Source: CAWCQC01 sp963819905 (lineage in GTDB: Bacteria; Actinomycetota; Thermoleophilia; Gaiellales; Gaiellaceae). Taken from it: DNA of 64,000 nt. Below, in pieces: positions 44,077-52,174 of this stretch. Positions within the stretch are counted from its first letter, which is position 1. Every line of letters starts with the position of its first letter. The notes under the pieces are model-generated. The model was not told where the DNA came from and searched no databases. It saw nothing but the letters and a program-made list of their open reading frames with translations. The stretch is from the NCBI GenBank assembly GCA_963819905.1, contig CAWFXP010000006.1, positions 62,001 to 126,000 of the forward strand, in the 5' to 3' direction. Position numbers and translations under genes: made by a program.

Positions 44077-44129
44077 CGCGGTCGATGGTAGCCCTCGCTG
44101 GTGAACGATCCCTTACGGCTCGAGCGCGG

Positions 44130-44534
44130 TCAGTCCTCGCCCAGATCCTCGGCCAGGATGGCCGCGGCGTACGCCCGCCACGCCACGTCGGGATCGTTCG
44201 CGAGCGCCCGCAACGCCTCGCTGACGTGAACACACCCTCTGGCCTGCCGGAGAAGCTCGTCGAGGCCGGCCTGGAGGCTCCGGCGGCGATCGAGGCGATC
44301 GAGGTCGGCCGCGAGCGACTGCACGGCGCGCCCGTCGAGCGCGAGGCCGCGCGCGGGATCGCCGCCCGCGGCCAGTAGCAGCAGCGCCCGCCGCGCCGCG
44401 CCGCGCCGCTCGTCGTCGGGTATCGAGATCCGTTCCCCGGCCGCGTATGCGAGCGAGACCACGGCGACGGACAGCTCGTCGGTTCCCCCTTCAGCGAGGC
44501 GCGCCTCGAGGCGCGCGAGCCAGTCGGCGACCAT
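44130..44534 (-). CDS. Hypothetical helical protein
   Basis: A 134-residue, alanine/leucine-rich, all-helical protein (DWLARLEARLAEGG, ELSVAVVSLAYAAGE, GLDELLRQARGCVHV). The start ATG 44534 is 2 bases after the GntR stop, so it is co-translated with that regulator. No family is recognised. It is not a transporter: no membrane helices. Confidence 0.78.
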   Translation of the reverse strand: MVADWLARLEARLAEGGTDELSVAVVSLAYAAGERISIPDDERRGAARRALLLLAAGGDPARGLALDGRAVQSLAADLDRLDRRRSLQAGLDELLRQARGCVHVSEALRALANDPDVAWRAYAAAILAEDLGED

Positions 44535-44536
44535 CG

Positions 44537-45310
44537 TCAGGCGTCCCGCCGGGCGAGCGGCCGGCGAAGGACGATCGCCCTTCCGAGGAAGTGGCTCTCG
44601 AGCCCGCCCAGATGGCGGTCGACGCTCGCGAGCACCCGCTCAGGATTCCGCGTGCGAAGCGCCGATAGCGTGTCGCGCTGGTAGCCGATTGCCGTCTCCA
44701 TGTCGCCGTACGCGACGGGATACTGGGCCCGGACGGCCGCCAGTCCCCTGAACACGGCCGCGAGGAACCGCTCGAGTGGCTCGTTCCCGGAGGTCGCCGC
44801 GATGCGAAGGTGGAAGCGGACGTCGAGCTCGATGAAGTCCGCCGGACTCGTCCGGGCACCCTCGAGGGCCTCGACGAGCGACCCGAGCGCCCCGAAGTCA
44901 CCGGTTGCCGCCCGCTCGGCGGCGAGGAGGGCACAGGTGGTCTCCAGCGAGCGCCTGGCTTCGAGCAGCTCCGTGATCTCGGACAGCCCGAGGCCGGTGC
45001 GCTCGGTCAGGAGCTCGGTCGGGATGACGAGGGAGCGAACGAAGACGCCGCCCCGGCTGCCCCGCCGCACCTCGACGATGCCCGCCTGGCGCAGCAGGTC
45101 GATCGCCTCACGCACGACCGGCCGGCTGACGCCGAACCGGCGTGCGAGCTCCCGGTCACGGGGGAGTCGGGCGCCCGGGGGCGCGACGCCGGCGCGGATG
45201 CCGTCGACGAGGGCGCGCTTGACCGCCTCCGCTGCACGCGGCAGGTCGACGTCCGGGAAGCTCGAGGCGTCGACGGCGGTGTCGCGAACGCTGACGAGGG
45301 CACCTGTCAT
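44537..45310 (-). CDS. GntR-family (FadR subfamily) transcriptional regulator
   Basis: A 257-residue repressor. The winged helix at residues about 25-95 (PPGARLPRDRELARRFGVSR, VVREAIDLLRQAGIVEVRRG) is typical of GntR. The C-terminal all-helical FCD ligand domain (RSLETTCALLAAERA, FHLRIAATSGNEPLERFL) contains the Asp/His metal-binding pattern. It is divergent from the E1 gene at 45357 with 46 bases between, containing overlapping palindromes, so it probably represses that gene as PdhR does. Confidence 0.92.
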   Translation of the reverse strand: MTGALVSVRDTAVDASSFPDVDLPRAAEAVKRALVDGIRAGVAPPGARLPRDRELARRFGVSRPVVREAIDLLRQAGIVEVRRGSRGGVFVRSLVIPTELLTERTGLGLSEITELLEARRSLETTCALLAAERAATGDFGALGSLVEALEGARTSPADFIELDVRFHLRIAATSGNEPLERFLAAVFRGLAAVRAQYPVAYGDMETAIGYQRDTLSALRTRNPERVLASVDRHLGGLESHFLGRAIVLRRPLARRDA

Positions 45311-45328
45311 CCGGTAACGTAAAGAAAG

Positions 45329-45340
45329 TTGATCAATTGA
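45329..45340. promoter_or_regulatory. Overlapping palindromes TTGATCAA/TCAATTGA (GntR operator candidate)
   Basis: TTGATCAA (45329-45336) and TCAATTGA (45333-45340) are both perfect 8-base palindromes, overlapping by 4 bases, in an unusually AT-rich 40-base stretch between the GntR gene and the E1 gene. This is the natural place for the regulator to act on both promoters. The core is not identical to the known PdhR or FadR consensus. Confidence 0.5.
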
Positions 45341-45356
45341 AGTGTAGGGGACGACG

Positions 45357-47720
45357 ATGAGCGAGCGGACGATCGAGACCGCCGGCCCGGCCCCGGGGGA
45401 GCTGGAGGCGCTTCGGGAGGTCGAGCGCCGCGTGCTCTGGCTCGCGACGCGGATCGTCGACTACGCAAACCACGAGCGCGCGAAGGACGACGAGCTCAAG
45501 GTCGGCGGCCACCAGGCCTCCTCCGCCTCGATGGTCTCGCTCATGACCGCGCTCTACTTCTGGGATCTCGAGGCGGCGGATCGTGTGTCCGTGAAGCCGC
45601 ACGCCTCCCCCGTGCTCCACGCCGTCGAGTACCTGCTCGGCCGGCTCGACCGCCGCTACCTCACCTCGCTCCGGGCATACGGCGGGCTCCAGTCCTATCC
45701 GAGCCGGACGAAGGATCACTTTCCGGTCGACTACTCGACCGGATCGGTCGGGATCGGGTCGGCTGCGCCCCTCTTCGGGGCGCTCGCGAACCGCTACGTC
45801 GAGACGCACTTCGGCACCGGAACAGGCGGCCGGTTCATCTCGCTGCTCGGAGATGCGGAGCTCGACGAAGGCAACCTGTGGGAGGCGTTGCTCGAGCCGC
45901 AGGCGCGCGGCCTCGGCAACGTGCTCTGGATCGTCGACCTGAACCGCCAGAGCCTCGACCGGGTCGTCCCGATCATCAAGGCGAACGAGCTCGAGAGTCA
46001 GTTCGAAGCGGCAGGCTGGCAGGTGCTCGAGCTGAAGTTCGGCCGCCGGCTTCGGGCGGCGTACGAGCGCGAGGGTGGCGACCTGCTGAGGCGCCGCATC
46101 GACGAGATGCCGAACCAGCTCTACCAGAGCCTCTTCGGCGCGAGCGAGGAGGTCGTCGTCGAGGCGCTCCTGCGCGACCTCGACTCGAAGGAACGCAGGC
46201 GCCTCGGGCGGCTGCTTCGCGAGTACCGCGGCCAGGTAGGAGTGCTGATCCAGGATCTCGGCGGCCACGATCTCGCGGACGTGCTCGACGCGCTCGCCCG
46301 TGCGCGACACGAGCCCGATCGCCCGACGATCCTCTTCGCGTACACGATCAAGGGCTGGGGCCTCCCGATCGCCGGGCGGCCGCTCAACCACTCCGCTCTT
46401 CTGACGCGCGAGCAGGTGGACGACCTGCGGGAGGCGACGGGCCTGACGAGGGAGAGCGAATGGGACGGGTTCGACCTCGGCAGCCCCGAGGGGCGGCTGT
46501 GCGCCGCCGCGCGTGCCCGCCTCGACCGGCCGTTCCCGGTCGAGCGTGCGCCGATCCCAGTCCCGCATACGATCTCCTCGCGCGACCCGGCGACGATCTC
46601 GACCCAGGCGGCCGTCGGCCGGATCCTGCTCGACCTCTCGCGGATTCCGGAGCTCGCCGAGCGTATCGTCACCGTCTCGCCCGACGTCTCCGTCTCGACG
46701 AACCTCGGCGGCTGGATCAACAAGGTCGGCGTGTTCGGTCTGGAGGAGGAGCCGTCGTACGACGATCCGGCCGGCTCGGCGCTCGCGTGGCGGGTCTCGC
46801 CGACGGGGCAACACGTCGAGCTCGGTATCTCGGAGATGAACCTCTTCCTCGCGCTCGGCCAGTTCGGCCTGACGCGGGACTTCCAGCAGGAGCCGCTCTT
46901 CCCGATCGGCACGCTCTACGACCCGTTCGTGTGCCGGGGCCTCGACGCGCTCATCTACGGCGCCTACTCGGGCAGCCGTTTCATCGTGCTCGGGACGCCG
47001 TCGGGGGTGACCCTGTCCCGCGAGGGGGGCGCGCATCAGTCGACGATCACTCCGTCGATCGGGCTCGAGTTGCCCGGCATCGTCTACGCCGAGCCGACGT
47101 TCGGCCGGGAGCTCGAGTGGCTCCTTCTCGATGCCATGGCGACCATGCAGGAACCCGACGGCGAAGGGATGTACCTGCGCCTCTCGACCAAGCCGATCGA
47201 CCAGGCGCCGTTCGGCCGGCTGCTCGAGGAGAGCGGGGAGGAGGCGGTTCGGGCCGACGTCCTCGCCGGCGCGTTCTGGCTCCGGGAGCCCCGCGACACG
47301 GAGGATGCGGTGATCCTCGCAACCTGTGGCGCGATGACGCCGGAGGCGCTTGCGGCCGCCGATCTGCTGCTCGAGGGCGAGGGCGTGACCGCCGGCGTGC
47401 TGTGTGTCTCGTCGCCCGATCGGCTCTACCGCGACTGGCGTGCCCACCGCCTCACCCATCTTCGCGACCTGGGAGCGTCGCGTGAGCCGTCACACCTCGA
47501 GCGACTCGTCCCGCCCGAGCTCCGCCGCTGCCCGATCGTCTCGGTCATCGACGGCGCCTCTCACGCGCTCGCCTTCCTGGGCTCGTGCCTCGGAGCCCGC
47601 CTGGTGCCGCTCGGCATCGACGCCTTCGGTCAGGTCGGCAGCCTCGCCGCCGTCTACGAGGCCTACGAGCTGTCGCCCGACGCGATCGCAACGGCAGCGC
47701 TCATCGCTCTCGACTCGTAG
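45357..47720 (+). CDS. Pyruvate-dehydrogenase-type E1 (transketolase-like, homodimeric)
   Basis: A 787-residue thiamine diphosphate enzyme. It has an N-terminal TPP domain (HQASSASMVSLMTALYFWDLE, STGSVGIGSAAPLFGAL) and the TPP motif LLGDAELDEGN...VDLNRQSLDR. A Pyr domain follows (SGVTLSREGGAHQSTITPSI) and then a C-terminal domain. This matches single-chain AceE-type E1, about 100 residues shorter than E. coli AceE because the N-terminal E2-binding extension is reduced. No E2 or E3 gene is in the window, so it may serve another 2-oxo acid. It faces the GntR gene. Confidence 0.9.
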   Translation: MSERTIETAGPAPGELEALREVERRVLWLATRIVDYANHERAKDDELKVGGHQASSASMVSLMTALYFWDLEAADRVSVKPHASPVLHAVEYLLGRLDRRYLTSLRAYGGLQSYPSRTKDHFPVDYSTGSVGIGSAAPLFGALANRYVETHFGTGTGGRFISLLGDAELDEGNLWEALLEPQARGLGNVLWIVDLNRQSLDRVVPIIKANELESQFEAAGWQVLELKFGRRLRAAYEREGGDLLRRRIDEMPNQLYQSLFGASEEVVVEALLRDLDSKERRRLGRLLREYRGQVGVLIQDLGGHDLADVLDALARARHEPDRPTILFAYTIKGWGLPIAGRPLNHSALLTREQVDDLREATGLTRESEWDGFDLGSPEGRLCAAARARLDRPFPVERAPIPVPHTISSRDPATISTQAAVGRILLDLSRIPELAERIVTVSPDVSVSTNLGGWINKVGVFGLEEEPSYDDPAGSALAWRVSPTGQHVELGISEMNLFLALGQFGLTRDFQQEPLFPIGTLYDPFVCRGLDALIYGAYSGSRFIVLGTPSGVTLSREGGAHQSTITPSIGLELPGIVYAEPTFGRELEWLLLDAMATMQEPDGEGMYLRLSTKPIDQAPFGRLLEESGEEAVRADVLAGAFWLREPRDTEDAVILATCGAMTPEALAAADLLLEGEGVTAGVLCVSSPDRLYRDWRAHRLTHLRDLGASREPSHLERLVPPELRRCPIVSVIDGASHALAFLGSCLGARLVPLGIDAFGQVGSLAAVYEAYELSPDAIATAALIALDS

Positions 47721-47897
47721 GCCGGGTTCGCCGGGGCCTCCCGCGTGCCTCCTCCCAGCTAGAGCGTATTCGTCGAGCGCGCGCGTGTGACGCGCACAAC
47801 GTGCCGAAGGCGGAACGAGACCGGGTCGAGACTCGGCAAGGGAGCGGCGACGGCACGACGCGAGCCGCCGGCTGCCCGTCGCGTAGGATCACGCGCC

Positions 47898-48950
47898 ATG
47901 CCGCCGTATCACGTAGCCGTGCTGCCCGGTGACGGGGTCGGCCCCGAGGTCGTCGCCGAGGCCCGCAAGGTCGTCGACGTGCTCGCCCTTCCGATCAGCT
48001 GGAGCGAGCTCGACTGGGGGTCCGACCACTACCACCGGACGGGCCGGATGATGCCCGACGACGCGATCGAGACCGTGGGCCGGCACGACGCCGTGCTCAT
48101 GGGTGCCGTCGGCGATCCGAGCGTCCCCGATCACGTGACGCTGTGGGGCCTCCTTTTGCCGATGCGACAGCGGCTCGATCTGTGGGCGAACGTTCGACCG
48201 GGTCGGCTGCTCGAAGGGGTGCCGTGCCCGTTGGCGGGAAAGGGCCCGGCCGACGTCGACATGCTCTTTCTGCGTGAGAACTCGGAAGGCGAGTACGCAG
48301 GGGTCGGTGGACGGGCACACGAAGGGCTTCCGCACGAGGTGGGCATCGAGACGAGCGTCTTCACGCGCGAGGGTGTCGAGCGGGTCGTCCGCTATGCGTT
48401 CGAGCTTGCGGGACGACGCCGCGGGATCGTGACGAGCGCGACCAAGTCGAACGCCTCCCGGTACGGCTACGTTCTCTGGGACGAGGTCGCGAGCGAGGTT
48501 GCCGCGGAGTTCGCGGACATCCGTTACGAGCGAGTACTCGTTGACGCGCTCGCTGCGCGCATGGTGCGCAGCCCCGAGAGCCTCGACGTCGTGGTCGCGT
48601 CGAACCTGTTCGGCGACATCCTCACCGATCTCGCGGCGGCGATCCAGGGGGGCATGGGCATGGCCGCGAGCGCCAACGTCCAGCCGGGAACGGGCGTCAC
48701 CGGGCTGTTCGAACCGGTCCACGGGTCGGCACCCGACATCGCCGGCCAGGGCATCGCGAACCCGTGCGGCTGCATCTGGAGCGCAGCGCTGATGCTGGAG
48801 CACCTGGGCGAGCACGACGCTGCTCGCCGCGTCTTGCACGCGCTCGAGGACGTCTGCCGTCAGGGCCCGCGGACGCGCGATATCGGCGGGGAAGCGTCGA
48901 CCGTGGACGTGGGCGAGGCCGTCGCGGCCCGCGTTGCCGAGCTCGCCTGA
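47898..48950 (+). CDS. Beta-decarboxylating dehydrogenase (tartrate/isopropylmalate/isocitrate type)
   Basis: A 350-residue NAD-dependent enzyme: HVAVLPGDGVGPEVVAEARK, LLLPMRQRLDLWANVRP (substrate arginines), FLRENSEGEYAGVGG, TKSNASRYGYVLWDEV, FGDILTDLAAAIQGGMGMA (metal Asp) and FEPVHGSAPDIAGQGIANP. The RENSEGEYAG and DLWANVRP forms fit tartrate dehydrogenase/D-malate dehydrogenase better than LeuB, but function needs testing. ATG 47898 fits the family start; an in-frame extension to 47787 is Arg-rich noise. Confidence 0.9.
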   Translation: MPPYHVAVLPGDGVGPEVVAEARKVVDVLALPISWSELDWGSDHYHRTGRMMPDDAIETVGRHDAVLMGAVGDPSVPDHVTLWGLLLPMRQRLDLWANVRPGRLLEGVPCPLAGKGPADVDMLFLRENSEGEYAGVGGRAHEGLPHEVGIETSVFTREGVERVVRYAFELAGRRRGIVTSATKSNASRYGYVLWDEVASEVAAEFADIRYERVLVDALAARMVRSPESLDVVVASNLFGDILTDLAAAIQGGMGMAASANVQPGTGVTGLFEPVHGSAPDIAGQGIANPCGCIWSAALMLEHLGEHDAARRVLHALEDVCRQGPRTRDIGGEASTVDVGEAVAARVAELA

Positions 48951-48997
48951 GGCTTCTACCCGAGCAACGCCTTCGGCCCCGACGGCACCCCGCTGAA

Positions 48998-49015
48998 TAG
49001 TCTGATATCGTACTA
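48998..49015. promoter_or_regulatory. 18-bp MarR-type operator (TAGTnnGATATCnnACTA)
   Basis: TAGT at 48998-49001, GATATC at 49004-49009 and ACTA at 49012-49015 form a palindrome with 14 of 18 symmetric positions. It ends 3 bases before the GTG start of the MarR-family gene, so bound regulator would block its own transcription start. Confidence 0.6.
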
Positions 49016-49018
49016 TCC

Positions 49019-49447
49019 GTGCACGAGATCGGCAGGGACGACCTCGGCTACCTGCTCGCAAAGGCGACGCAGCGCTGGAACGAGTTGCTCACCGCGAGAT
49101 TTCGGGCTGCCGGGTTTCCCGAGGTGCGTGCCTCCTACGGATCGGTGCTCGTGCCCTTGTTCGAGGAGGACGGGCTTCGCATGGGGGAGCTCGCGCGCCG
49201 CTCGCGGCTCTCGAAGCAAACGATGACGACGCTCGCACGGCTTGTCGAGCGGGACGGTCTCGTGACGCGCGAGCCGGACCCGGTGGACGCGCGGGCGGTT
49301 CGGATCTGGCTGACCGACCGCAGCGAGGCGTTCCGGCCGGTGGTCGAGGGGACGCTCGCCGAGCTCGAGGAACGGGCTGCCGCTTTGCTCACCGCCCCCG
49401 GCCTGCAGAGGCTCAAACACTCGTTGAAAGGAGTGACGGACCTATGA
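49019..49447 (+). CDS. MarR-family transcriptional regulator
   Basis: A 142-residue winged-helix regulator: GYLLAKATQRWNELLTARF, LRMGELARRSRLSKQTMTTLARLVERD (recognition helix) and REPDPVDARAVRIWLTDR (wing). GTG 49019 lies 3 bases after the palindrome, which suggests autorepression. It is the first gene of an operon, coupled through ATGA to the SRPBCC gene and then to an epimerase. Confidence 0.92.
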   Translation: MHEIGRDDLGYLLAKATQRWNELLTARFRAAGFPEVRASYGSVLVPLFEEDGLRMGELARRSRLSKQTMTTLARLVERDGLVTREPDPVDARAVRIWLTDRSEAFRPVVEGTLAELEERAAALLTAPGLQRLKHSLKGVTDL

Positions 49448-49860
49448 CCTCTCGAACCGTGACCACCGCCCTGGCCGCCCCCAGGGAGCAGGCCTTCGCC
49501 TACCTGGCGGACATCGACAACCTGCCTCGCTGGGCGACCGAGTTCGCCCGCGAGCTCAAGGTCGTCGGCGGCAGACACAAGGTGGTGAACGGGGGCGGGG
49601 AGTTCTTCGTCGAGATCCAGGCGGACGCGACCACGGGCGTGATCGACATGTTCGCGGGGCCGACCGAGGACGAGATGGCTCTCTTCCCCACCCGCGTCGT
49701 CGGGCTGCCCGACGGTACGAGCGCCTTCACCTTCACGATGTTTCAACCCGAAGGTCTTCCGGACGAGGTCTTCGAGCAGCAGTACGAGTCGCTGAGGCGT
49801 GAGCTCGGAAACGTCGAGCGGGAGCTCCTGGTTGCGGATTCCCGGCCGCCGCGGCGATGA
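49444..49860 (+). CDS. SRPBCC-fold protein
   Basis: A 138-residue START/Bet-v1-like protein (VTTALAAPREQAFAYLADIDNL, WATEFARELK, TSAFTFTMFQPEGLPDEVFEQQ). The fold has a deep hydrophobic pocket; polyketide-cyclase-like and coenzyme-Q-binding relatives bind lipids or aromatic compounds. It overlaps both neighbours by 4 bases. Confidence 0.9.
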   Translation: MTSRTVTTALAAPREQAFAYLADIDNLPRWATEFARELKVVGGRHKVVNGGGEFFVEIQADATTGVIDMFAGPTEDEMALFPTRVVGLPDGTSAFTFTMFQPEGLPDEVFEQQYESLRRELGNVERELLVADSRPPRR

Positions 49861-50801
49861 GCCAGCGGAGCGGACCGCACGTCGTCGTCGGCGCCTCCGG
49901 GGGGATCGGCAGCTCGGTCGTCCGCGAGCTCCGCGCCGGCGGGCGTGCGGTCCGCGCCGTCGCCAGATCGCTTCCCGACGTACCGCCCGGCGTCGAGGCG
50001 CTTTGCCTGGACGTCGCCGACCCCGGCGCGGCGCGGGCGGCCTGCGCGGGCGCATCCGTCGTTTACCACTGCGCCCAACCGCCCTACCCGCGCTGGACGC
50101 AGGAGTTTCCACAGCTGACCGATTCCATCGTCACCGGCGCCGCCGCGGCGGGAGCCCGCCTCGTGGTCGCCGACAACCTCTACATGTACGGGCCCGTGCA
50201 GGGCCCGCTTGCCGAGGACGCACCGCAGCAACCCCGGTCGCGGCGAGGACGGCTGAGGCGGGACCTGGCCGCGCAGCTCCTCGCCGCCCACCGCTCGGGC
50301 GTGGTCGAGGTCGCGATCGGCAGGGCCTCCGACTACTTCGGTCCGCGCGGCCGAAACTCCGCGGTGGGCGACCTCGTCTTCCTGCCGGCCGTCCAGGGAC
50401 AGCGCGCCCGTTGGCTCGGCCGCCTCGATCAGCCGCACACGCTGCACTACCTGGAGGACGTCGCACGGAGCCTCGTCACCCTCGGCGAGCACGATCGGGC
50501 GTTCGGCGAGGTCTGGCATCTCCCCGCCGCGCCGCCGGTGACGGGGCGCGACTTCCTCGAGCTCGTCTTCGAGGAAGCGGGCCATCCACCTCAGCTCGGC
50601 CGCGTTGCTCCGTGGATGATCCGGGTCGGCGGCCTGTGGTCTCCCCTCGTGCGCGCCCTCGGCCAGACGATGTATCAGTGGACGCAGCCGTTCGTCTGCG
50701 ACGCGTCGAAGTTCGACGGCGCGTTCGGGCCGGCGCAGGTCACGCCTCTTCGTGAAGCCGTGGCCCGCACGGTCGTCTGGTACCGGTACGCGTCCCGCTA
50801 G
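49857..50801 (+). CDS. NAD-dependent epimerase/dehydratase-family protein
   Basis: A 314-residue extended SDR with VVVGASGGIGSSVVRELRAG (Rossmann loop), VVYHCAQPP and DNLYMYGP, but the YxxxK catalytic pair is not obvious: the region after YGPVQGP reads LAEDAPQQPRSRRGRLRRDL, so Tyr/Lys may be displaced or lost. Atypical members act as NmrA-like sensors or furanone reductases. It ends convergent with the ornithine-cyclodeaminase-like gene, overlapping by 4 bases. Confidence 0.88.
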   Translation: MSQRSGPHVVVGASGGIGSSVVRELRAGGRAVRAVARSLPDVPPGVEALCLDVADPGAARAACAGASVVYHCAQPPYPRWTQEFPQLTDSIVTGAAAAGARLVVADNLYMYGPVQGPLAEDAPQQPRSRRGRLRRDLAAQLLAAHRSGVVEVAIGRASDYFGPRGRNSAVGDLVFLPAVQGQRARWLGRLDQPHTLHYLEDVARSLVTLGEHDRAFGEVWHLPAAPPVTGRDFLELVFEEAGHPPQLGRVAPWMIRVGGLWSPLVRALGQTMYQWTQPFVCDASKFDGAFGPAQVTPLREAVARTVVWYRYASR

Positions 50802-51727
50802 CGGGGGAGCACCGTCCCGGCTCCGGCTGCTCGGGCGCGCTCGAGGACGACCTGCGCGAACGCGGCGTCGAGCGCCCCGACGCCGAGGTTGCAGCAGGCG
50901 ACACGCCTCGGCGAGCGCTTCCGGTCGAGGGCCTCGCCCACGCTCGCGTGGGGCTCGGGCCAGCCGCGGAAGTGCCCCCGCGCGCGGTAGTAGTTGAACT
51001 GCGCGACGTCGTCCGACGCGAACAGGCCGGCGTCGGCGATCGGGCCGACCTGGACCGAGGCGTCGAAGTCGAGCGGGAGCACGAGATAGCGGTCTCCGAG
51101 CCACTCGCTGGCGATCGGCGGGTCGGGCTGCTCGGCGATCGGAACGGCCGTGACGACGACCTCGGCCCCCTCCACCGCGTCCCGGGCGGTGGGTGCCGCG
51201 GCGACCTTCCCGTCGAGCTCGGCGATCCGGTACGAGTGGATGTCGTAGGCGCCGATCGTCGCGTCGGGGTTGAGCGCCGCAACGACGCGCGAGTGGTACC
51301 GCCCCTGCTCGCCGCAGCCGACGATGGCGGCCCTGGTCCAGCCGTCCGGTGCCCAGCGGCGGATGCACACGCCGCTGGCGGCGGCGGTACGCGCGGCCGT
51401 GATCTCGGCGGCATCCATGATCGCGGCCGGGAAGCCGGTCTCAGCGTCGTTCACGATGATCAGGCCGGAGATGTACGGGAGGCCTCGAGCCTTGTTCGCC
51501 GGGTAGCCCGCGACCCACTTGATCGAGGCGACGTCGACGTCGGCGAGGTACGCCGGCATCGCGTGGATGAAGGCGTCGTCCCGGGGATGGATCCCCGGCT
51601 TCGGCGGCAGCTCGACCCGGCCGGCGGCCATCGCTCGGTAGGTTCGCTCGCAGATGTCGACCTGCTCGAGAACCGGCGGCAGGAGGTCGGCGACCTCTTG
51701 CCGGCTCAGGTAGACGAGGTCGGTCAA
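50798..51727 (-). CDS. Ornithine cyclodeaminase/mu-crystallin family protein
   Basis: A 309-residue NAD-dependent protein: VYLSRQEVADLLP, RVELPPKPGIHP, KWVAGYPANKARGLPYISGLI, MDAAEITAARTAAASGV, and the Rossmann loop AAIVGCGEQGRYHSRVV. Relatives are ornithine cyclodeaminase, alanine dehydrogenase and ketimine reductase. The Lys in ASIKWVAG and Asp near residue 215 fit the family, but the particular substrate is unclear. Stop at 50798 overlaps the convergent epimerase gene. Confidence 0.9.
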   Translation of the reverse strand: MTDLVYLSRQEVADLLPPVLEQVDICERTYRAMAAGRVELPPKPGIHPRDDAFIHAMPAYLADVDVASIKWVAGYPANKARGLPYISGLIIVNDAETGFPAAIMDAAEITAARTAAASGVCIRRWAPDGWTRAAIVGCGEQGRYHSRVVAALNPDATIGAYDIHSYRIAELDGKVAAAPTARDAVEGAEVVVTAVPIAEQPDPPIASEWLGDRYLVLPLDFDASVQVGPIADAGLFASDDVAQFNYYRARGHFRGWPEPHASVGEALDRKRSPRRVACCNLGVGALDAAFAQVVLERARAAGAGTVLPR

Positions 51728-51736
51728 CCGGACCGT

Positions 51737-52138
51737 CTAGCCCTTCGACGAGATGACCTGCGTCGGTTCGATGCGCAGGATCACGCGACGCTCACCGGGC
51801 TTGCGGAATGGGTAAACGTCCTCGTCGAGGTACTTCTTCGCGAGCCTGTCGATCGAGTCGTCGGCAGGCTTGCCCTCGATGAACTCGACCACCCGGCCAC
51901 GGATCTCGAGCCACGAATAGGCATCGTCCGGATGGGTGGACGACAACGCCACGCGTGGATCACGGCGCACGTTCTTCTCCTTGCGCCGCCCGACCGCGGT
52001 ATTGACGATGATCGTTCCATCGTCGACGTCGAGCCAGACGGGAGTGGTCGTGGCCGCTCCGTCGTCGTTCAGGGTCGCGAGGTGCCAGAAACGCGGCTGC
52101 TCGAGCTTGGCGCGTACGTCGTCGCTGATCTCTGCCAT
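51737..52138 (-). CDS. PPOX-class F420/FMN-dependent protein
   Basis: A 133-residue split-barrel protein: RFWHLATLNDDGAATTTPVWLD, RKEKNVRRDPRVALS, AYSWLEIRGRVVEFIEG. This pattern (xHLATxxxDGxPxxxPVW and RKxxNL) is typical of small F420- or FMN-binding PPOX proteins of Actinobacteria. ATG 52138 has CGGAGGAA upstream. It is divergent from the CoA-transferase gene (36 bases). Confidence 0.92.
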   Translation of the reverse strand: MAEISDDVRAKLEQPRFWHLATLNDDGAATTTPVWLDVDDGTIIVNTAVGRRKEKNVRRDPRVALSSTHPDDAYSWLEIRGRVVEFIEGKPADDSIDRLAKKYLDEDVYPFRKPGERRVILRIEPTQVISSKG

Positions 52139-52174
52139 GGGTTCCTCCGGCGCTGCTGACAGTAGGGTAGACGC

